Both the position numbers and the translations under genes were made by a program. A stretch of DNA of 55,346 nucleotides, taken from Zygnema cylindricum (Eukaryota; Streptophyta; Zygnematophyceae; Zygnematales; Zygnemataceae). Below, piece by piece: positions 15,501-24,500 of the stretch. Below the pieces are notes generated by a model, which was given only the letters and a program-made list of their open reading frames with translations, was not told where the DNA came from and did no database searches. Numbering within the stretch: position 1 is the stretch's first letter; each line of letters opens with the position of its first letter. The DNA lies in the NCBI GenBank assembly GCA_037447655.1, contig JBBHKE010000050.1:188964-244309 (forward strand), given 5' to 3'.

Positions 15501-18500
15501 AAACAAGTACTTTGTGAACTTATGGTTGGGTACACTCCTTTTGCACAAAATAAGTACCCTCGAGCAATAAATGTACAAATGACCGTACCCTATACCTCAA
15601 TGGGTACGCATTTCACTAGGCAGTTAAGGACGTCTTGACGTTGTTTATACTCTCGGGCCTTTCAGTAATAATCGAGAAAAGTCCCTTTAAATTGAAAACG
15701 TGCCCATTCCTGCTGAATAACTCCGTTCCTCTGCAAATTTCACATACGGGTGACGCCAGTCAATTCCACGATGTTCTTATGTCAAGGTTTGAAAGGGAAA
15801 TTGTATCTTCAACTCTCAAACTAGGTGTTCATATTGTGTCCCATTCGACCAAAGCGACAAGATGAACCTCCTCGGGGTCACTTTAAGCTTCAAGATTTTC
15901 ATGTTCAGAGCTATATTTACATATGGAAAAGGTCACCACACACAATACCTAGAGCTAAATATTCCAATGGTATTCTACATTTACACATAAATATCTTTCA
16001 ATGTTCCAAAGGTATTCACGTATGCATATAATCATACTTCTTTGAAAGCTTAAAGTGATAATAAACAATTATGGATATGTGTTTGTTGTAAAATCAAAAT
16101 CAATATATTGAACACTTAGTAGAGAATGTGGCCTACAAATCTAGTATTTATTTTATTATTACAGCTTTAGAAATTATCTCAATTATGAAATTTCAATTTG
16201 TTATATTTTTAAATAATTGAAATTATGATTTATCAATACATTTGCGATGGCGGTTTTAAACCTTTAAGATGTATTTACGAAGATTCGATAATCTTTCTCT
16301 TTTGTTCATACTAAATTAGACTAAATGATAAAAAGGCGTTTGAGGGGGAGCTTGGGGGGACATTGGTGAACAATGCCTGGTGTTACAGAGATTTAGCTGT
16401 GAACCAGTTGAGTGGAAGCATTCCATCGACCATCGGTCAATTGACATCCCTGACATTCTTGTAAGACTCATGTTAATTGGTAATGTTACGCATCAATAGT
16501 GTACTCCGAATGATTATGGTTTGTTATGGAAAAAAAGGAGAGGGAGCGGACGGGCACGGGATCGTGAACTTAAATATAAAATAATTAAAAAAGCAAGTTA
16601 AAGTTACGAGAATTAATATTAGATTGCGACAAATGTTAAATAATAATAGACAATAATAATCATCGATGGAAAAGAAAATAAAAACAAGTTTATCTTTTAA
16701 TTTGTCATCGTTAAGATGAGTTTTTATGTAAGATATTTTTTACATGCTTAAATTAAGCGTTAATTATTTCCCATATTAAAAAAAAAGTAATTTCAAAACA
16801 TTAAGTCATGTGATAGAAAAAAAGGGAACAGGGTAAGAGAGAATTATGATGTTGGAAAGGGAAAACATGTTGAATTTTTTTCATTTTTCTCCTTTTTTGA
16901 CTGATTTTCTTATATATTTTTGTTTTTTTACATGGAATACCGGCCGGTTACAAACGTCAAAAGTTGTGAAACATTGCATGTTTCAACTGTTGTTTTTATT
17001 CACCAATTTTTGATTTGCAAAAGTGGATAATTTTTTTCTTACTTTTCTTCGTTCAATCATTTAATGTAGAGTAATCTATGTGAAGCGAGGTTGGAAAGGT
17101 AAAAGGGACAGGGTATGAGAGACAGGATGTCAATATACATACATGTTTTTTATAGATGATGACCATGTAGCCCACACTAACTTTGAGACACTTGTGGGGA
17201 TGTGGGGGGTGTTGGTGGAGTGGGGATGCGCGGTGTCTTAGAGACCTAGGGCGCAACTCCTTGAGTGGAAGCATTCCATCATCCATCGGTCAAATGAGAT
17301 CCCTCCAATTCTTGTAAGACACATGTCACTATAGTTATATTGCGCATGAAAAGTGTGGTTTTAATAGTTTTGGTTTGTGATGGATTAAGAGGGGAGAGGG
17401 GTAGAAAAGGGAACATGAAAATAAACATAAACATAATTTTGATAAAAGAAGTAATTAATAACGATAGTAATAATAATATATTAAAACGAAAAACGGGAAT
17501 TGTAATAAAAATTAGACGTTATATACCAATAGTGTACAATAATTTACAATAATATATAATAATAAATAAATGTTAAAGCTCAATTTTTGTAATTGTAATA
17601 TATTGTTAAAAAAAAAAAAAATCATGTTGGTCCTCCTAAGAAACCATTAACAATTTTTTAATAACATTAAGTATAATTATTCCATTTGAAAGTCAAAAAA
17701 ATTATATTCTTACACATGACCATCTGAAGCTAAATGATAAAGAAAGAAAGAAGGTGGTCATAGGGGTGGGAAGTAAAGGAGATGAATGATGATTGGGCTT
17801 GATGTGATGAGGAAACATTACATTTAATAAGTGTACTTCCTTTTCTTGTTTTTCTCGGAGTTTTTCTCTCTAGTATGTTTGAGAAACGTATACATATTTT
17901 TCTGATAGAGAAATAAAGTGGGTGGGTGGGTGATCATGGCCAAAGCCATGTGCTGTAAAAGAAAGACTCATTCCGGATTTGGTTTTTTTTCTATTGTTTT
18001 TTTTCTGTTTCCGAAATTTACTTTTTGTTTTCTTGTTTACTTTCCTCCTTCAATCATTTGCACATGGAATAACACATAAAGCAAAGGCAAAAGGCTAAGG
18101 GTAAAAGGCGTGAGAGATAGGATATAATTGTACATGCATATGTATCATTAGACAAATATGTTTTCTCTGTTTTGAAATATGACGCGATCGTAACAATCTC
18201 TTTTTTTTGTCATCCAAATTTTAGATTTTTCTTTATATTTTTAGTTCTTGTATATTGGATTTGTTCAATTATATCTTTATTATTTTATCTTATAAAAAGG
18301 TTGACATATATAGAAAAGAAGAGGGGAGGGAGCGTTTTGCAAAGGAGGGTGGGGGAATGTGCCAATAAATAATATGTTATGTGGATATTTTGTGTGTTGT
18401 TCAAATACGTTTCTCAAAATAAGAATACAATGCGCAAATATGTGATGTTTTAGGTTCTAACACTAAATACATTTAATATGAATTCACTCAACATTTCTTT

Positions 18501-21500
18501 TTTGACCTTTTAGCCCATTTTAACATGGAGGCTATCGTTGACGAGGTGGGGGTTTGGTGGGGTGTGGGAGGCTGAAATGTCAAAAGATGGCTATATGACA
18601 ACCTGTTGAATGGAAGCATTCCATCTTCCATCGGGCAAATGACATCTCTTCAACACGTGTAAGACATGTGGCACTGTGGTTATGCTACTCATCGAAAGTC
18701 CGTGCTTATTGGTTATGGTTGTGATGGAAGAGAGGAAGAAAAGGAAAGGGGATCATGGACTTAAATCTAATTATTAAAGGTAAAAACAATGCTGATGATA
18801 TTATTTCTTCATTTGAGGGGGATGGTGTTCCATGTAGGGTATTGTGACTAAGAATTTTTGTGTGTTAAAATCAAATCTAATATTTACTACAAGATATCAG
18901 CTCAACATTGTAAATCAACCTATATTTTAAAGTGGCATTACTGATTATAAATATGTAATTATTTAAAATTCAAGCTCAACGTTTTTTTTTGTGTTTTCCC
19001 TTGTAACCACACTAGTTAGAAGGCACTTGGTGACGGGGTGTGGTTGGTGGGCTGGGGAATTGCCGTGTCACAGAGCCTTATTTACAAACAAGTTGAGTGG
19101 AAATATTCCATTGTCGATTGTTAACTTGACATCCCTCTTAGATTTGTAAGACACAAATTTACGGCTGTGTTATGTATCAAATGTGCGCTGAAAATAGTAT
19201 TGCTTTGTTGTATGTTAATGTACGCTGACAAGTTTGTATGAGAGTAGGCACTATTACTGAAACTGCGATGATTGTTCTGTTTTGATTTTTTTTTTTTTTT
19301 AATGCTGTTGAATTTCTCAAATTTTTGGGTTTTATGGTTTCTCTAATATTCATTAAGCTTTATAAATAATAAAAATAATATTATATATAACAATAACAAC
19401 AATAATGATACTACTACTAACAATCCTTACAATAAAAACAATAATAGTAACAATTTTCATAATAAATAGTTATTTTAAGAGCCCATAACTTTCCATGTAG
19501 GGATTGTGACTAGGATTTCTTGTGTAAAAGTCAAATTAAACAGTTACAAAAAGAAATCAGTTCAAAATTGTCTGCTGATTTAATATTTAAATTGCAACAA
19601 AGTAAAATTGATCAGTTATAGCAGAAAATAAACTCAAATTTAAAAACAGGAAAATAATTTCAAGTGTGATTGGTGGATAACAACCCTTTAGATCTATTTA
19701 CTAATAATTTTCAATTATTTTTTTCTACGTTTATCACCTTGGTCTCAAACTAACAAGGAGGCGAGAGGGATGTGATTGGTGGGGTGTAAATGTTCGGTGT
19801 CACAGATGGATATCTTCTAACCAATTGAACGGAAGTATTCCATCTTCCATTGATAAAATGATATCCCTCCAAAGCGTGTAAGACACTTAGACACCTGTTT
19901 TATGACAAAGCAAAAGTGTACTTCAGATGTTCATGGTTATTCCACTTCAGAGAATCATAATTTCTTGTTAGTCGAGACTTGCACAAGTACAAGGGAAAAA
20001 AAAAATGTCTAGTGTCAAATTATGATCAAATGTCAAATGTCAAATGTCTGATTGTGATCTCTATCGACAGAACAATTAAAATTCAGAATTTATATTTTAA
20101 AAGAAATAATAACAACAATGTAGTAGTAGTGGATTTATGATGTTATGGCTATAGGATACTTTTAATGCTGAAATGCTACAGGTCGGTTACTACATTTACT
20201 CTAAGGAAATCAACTGCATCTTGGATCTCAAATGGCAAATCTGCCCACTAAGAAAGAAAGAAGTGTTTAATTGCCACTATTTGTTTATTTACAATCTGTC
20301 ATAACATATGAATTTCATGAGATATACTATCCAAAAAATCCTTTTACAATCTGTCATAACATATGAATTTCATGAGATATACTATCCAAAAAATCCTTCA
20401 AGCTTTATCACTCCAATGGTTAAAAGACACCTGCTATTGAGTATCAAAAACTACATTGTAAAAGATGAGCTCAAAGAAAGACGATATGAAAATTATTAGT
20501 GGGGCCTTCCAGCTGTGATAACTTTGAAATGCAGTAGCTAGCATATTTATACATTTCCAAAATATTCAATCATGAATCGTTTTGTTTCCTTTGTGCACGA
20601 AGATTCTATCCGTAACCGGCTAGAACTGTCATTTTCAGTGTATTTTAATAATCACTCGTCGTTGCAGAGACATGTCAAATAACAAATTGGTCGGAGTTAT
20701 TCCCGCAAGTTTCAGCAAGCTTCAGAAATTGCAAGAATTGTGAGTAATGACTGTAATGTTCATTGGCTTGAGACATGGAAAAATTAACACGATAACTCCT
20801 CGTTCTAGTTAATGGCTATGTTTTATAGCCATAGTGGACATAAACGCCGAGAAGTTTGGGTTTTATCAATCATCTCTAGTTTCCTACTGGTCACGTACTT
20901 CCCCTTTCTTAATGGTTGATTTTGTGCTCACATGGCAGTTACCATTTGCTATCCAAGAATAGAAGGTGAAGAGTGTGGGACACCCGAAAAGATTTGAGGC
21001 AACCATTTTGAATTCACCCATGAGGGCATCTATAACAATGAAGCTAACCTAGATTAAGAAAAAAATCCTATATGCTGATCATGTACCCAATAATAACACT
21101 CCAGATGACGTTCTATATCACCCATTTTTGAGAAGTGCCATGCCCTTTGACCTTTTCGGTCTAGACTTGTCAACATCATGAAAATGAAAAGTTTTAGAGG
21201 TCAAAGTCTTTCATATTCAGGATCTATTCTATAGCAAGTCCATAATTTTGTGAATCGTTTCATGCTTTGGATAAGAGAGGAAACTCAGAATACAGATCAA
21301 TTTGATAGTCTACACACCCAGATTACATTTTTAGCTACGCTTGTTCACCAACATTGCTTCAATCTGAAATGGTCATATAACTATGTCGTTCGTCATACAT
21401 CTTGTGTTTGAGTGCATGGGGGGGTGTTATCTAATTAGAGCTCAGGTCTAACATTTCAACCCTTTCTTCCAGGAAATTACAAAACAATTTATTGTCAGGC

Positions 21501-24500
21501 CAAATCACCCTTACTTTTCAAACTATAGCAAGGGTAAATGTGGACGTGAGAAACAACTATCTGTCCGGAACAACTGTTACTGTGAACGGTAACCTAACAT
21601 GTTTAAATAACACCAACAACTGTTTTAACTCCAGTACCCTGCAAACAATCTGTTTTGATGTTAGTGCAACACGAAGATCCGTTAAAGAATGTGTGAGATT
21701 TTGCAATGCGACAGAGGCCACGGATGTTTGTGGAGACCATGGCATATGTACTGCGCTTGATGTCGCATGCACTTGTGATGAGGGATACTCCACGAATGGA
21801 AATGACTATTTGTGCACTTTTGGTGAGCCTCATCAACCACAAGTTCTTGCATAGACATCTCTGATTCAAACATGATTATTATGAGCTAAGTGTACATTTT
21901 TCATTTGAAAACCAGGCTTCTTTAGAAGATACAGGCATGCTACACTTTAAGAAGATGCTTGGTTAAAGTCTCTAATCTAAAAAGGAATGTTGATTGTTTA
22001 CATGAGTAGAGTTGAAGCTTTTCCATTGGGAACTTCACGGTTCAGGGATCCGAGGTCTCGGGCTGGAAAGTTTTACAAATGAAACGCCAAAGAAAATGAA
22101 CAAATACTTCCGTTACGCGAGCGCGGGATACATACTTCCCGATGTTAACAACAACCCGTCGTGGATGGTCGCGACCAACTGGAATTGGGTGAACCGACAA
22201 GCTGTTACAGCCATTAGGGACCAGAAAACCTGTAGTACGTGCAAAACATGCCATTTTATTTGAGAAGTGATCGTGGCAATTCAGTTTTTTACAAAAAAAA
22301 TTGAATTTTGGCCATTATAATTGGAAATTGTACATGAAAAATCAAAATGTCTTTTAGCATTTGAAATAGTAAAGCTTAAATAGAACACAAATTATGTTTT
22401 AGTCATCTGCAAGATAATGAGGCTCCTTCATGGGAGCATTAAAGTCGTTAAAAATTCAAATGCAATGATTGGAAAACAGTTGATATGCTAGCTTTCACTA
22501 TGGCCTTCTCCTCGTTGAATTGTTGTGTAAACTATTTTTTCCCGTTCCACTCTTGATTTCACTGTTACATTCATGATCTTGATTTACACAACTTACTTTC
22601 TGTATGCAAATGGTTTTGTCTTCTATTCTCCTTGATCAAGCATTCGCAAATGCTGAATTTGCTGTGTTGTTCCAGACACATGCTGGCTTTTCGCATCCAT
22701 TTCAGCAATTGAAAGTGCCCTCTACATCGCCAGAGCAGGAACATCGCCTCTCCCTACTATTTCGGAAACGCAAATTTTAAACTGTTCTAGTTTGAGGCGT
22801 GAGTGTTCTAGTGGGGGTTGGCCTTTTCAAGCACTCGATTATGCAGCCAATAACACTCTAGTTTTGGACTCCGTCTATAAAGGCATTTGTGGACGACAAC
22901 AGGTAAGTTGAACTGAGCTGCACTTCGCATGGTACCTTGTTTAGAGGCAAATTTGAAAGCCACACCTATTAGAAGGTGAAGTGTTTGTGAAGAATGTTTT
23001 TTATCCTTGTCTTTTGACACGTATATCTGGGTCTTCACATGCCGTATATGCATACCAAAATGTATTACTTCTATTCGGTCGGTTTTATGTGCAGGCTGGT
23101 GGCAATTTGACCATATCGTCGTTTGAGCGAGTCTGGATGAACGGTTGGCTAGGCTTGCTTCTAGCTCTACAACAGCAGCCAGCCATAGTGAGCATAGAAG
23201 CGAGTGGAAGCAGTTTCTTAAATTATGATCCCAAAAAGGTGAGTTGTTCGATAATTCAGTATCATGTCGCTTTAAATGGTTATAAACGTGAGCCTCCTGG
23301 GCTATCACATCTTGTAAATTTGTATGTGCGTGCGTGCAAAAGCGTACCGATTGCAAGATTTATAGGATGAGGATACCCGCGTGTGGACATTTGCAAGATG
23401 AAAGGATCGATAATAAACTCTGAGCTCACTAACATACACTTATAGCAGCAGAAGCATTCGGATTATAAAACATTAGATCAACATTGAAGAGACATTTCGG
23501 AAATTTCTCATATTAATAAAAATCCGAAATTACAAATTTTGCTATTCTATTTCCTTGTCTCTATTCCTCCTTGTATTCCTTACTTTGATTAATTTTACAC
23601 AATTCCATGGCTTCTCTTAAATAACACACTAGCCATGGCGTGGCACGTGTAAGCGTGCGCCGCCAAAAAACCTCTAGAAATCTGCCACCTGTCCGCAGAT
23701 TTGACTAGAACACTAAATTACAGTAAGGACTCAAACATTGCAAAACGACAAGCTAAGACGAAAGTACTAGACAAAACTAGAAGTACTATCGTACTAAATT
23801 AGACGTACGACAATTTAGACGCGAAACGAAACGACAAATTCATTTCGCGAAACCTATAGAACTTACACGTAACTGTACTTTCGGTATATTCTAGAAAGTA
23901 CATTTTTTTCTTTCGCGAAATCAAACCGATTCCGCGTGCGTACGATTCTTTCAATGAATCGTAACACAAGACAATTTGAACGATCAGGATTCATGGTTAG
24001 AGTTTTTGCAAAGATTACAATATATGTGTCTATTTTCTCGTCTCGAGGTTCTTTTGATGTAATAATTGCAGTGTCTAGCCCTGTTATAGTAATGAAAACG
24101 CAAGTGGGTATTGCAGGGAGTGTTTGCTGATGAGGACTGTTTCTCAAATGGAGTGGATCACGCTGTTGTTGTGGTCGGATATGATTTGACCGCTACTCCG
24201 CCCTATTGGCTCATCCGAAATTCTTGGGGCCCAAACTGGGGTGACAAAGGATATATGCGCCTCAAAATTATTGGAGGACCAGGAATTTGCGGAATAAATA
24301 GCTTGCCTGCCGTCATACCTATTGTAAAATCATTCGGTAATGCATATTAGCTACTTGTCATAAGATTATATCGAAAATCTTACTTGAAAAGAAATGTGAT
24401 TTCGTTTAAGAGATATTACTAGTTGCTTTTGCAATACACAGCCATGCAGTTGTGAATCCATCTAACCAATTTTCAGTGATGGAAATATGCATAGACCTGA

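Noticed and set aside
457-20739. Seventeen LRR copies as separate pseudogenes of an LRR kinase
   Set aside because: Exact 72-nt length, intact splice sites, uniform phase and absence of stops fit exons of one gene; no kinase sequence occurs anywhere in the window.
22808-23356. 182-residue ORF on the minus strand
   Set aside because: It is antisense to two protease exons and an intron whose plus-strand coding is certain; no independent family resemblance.
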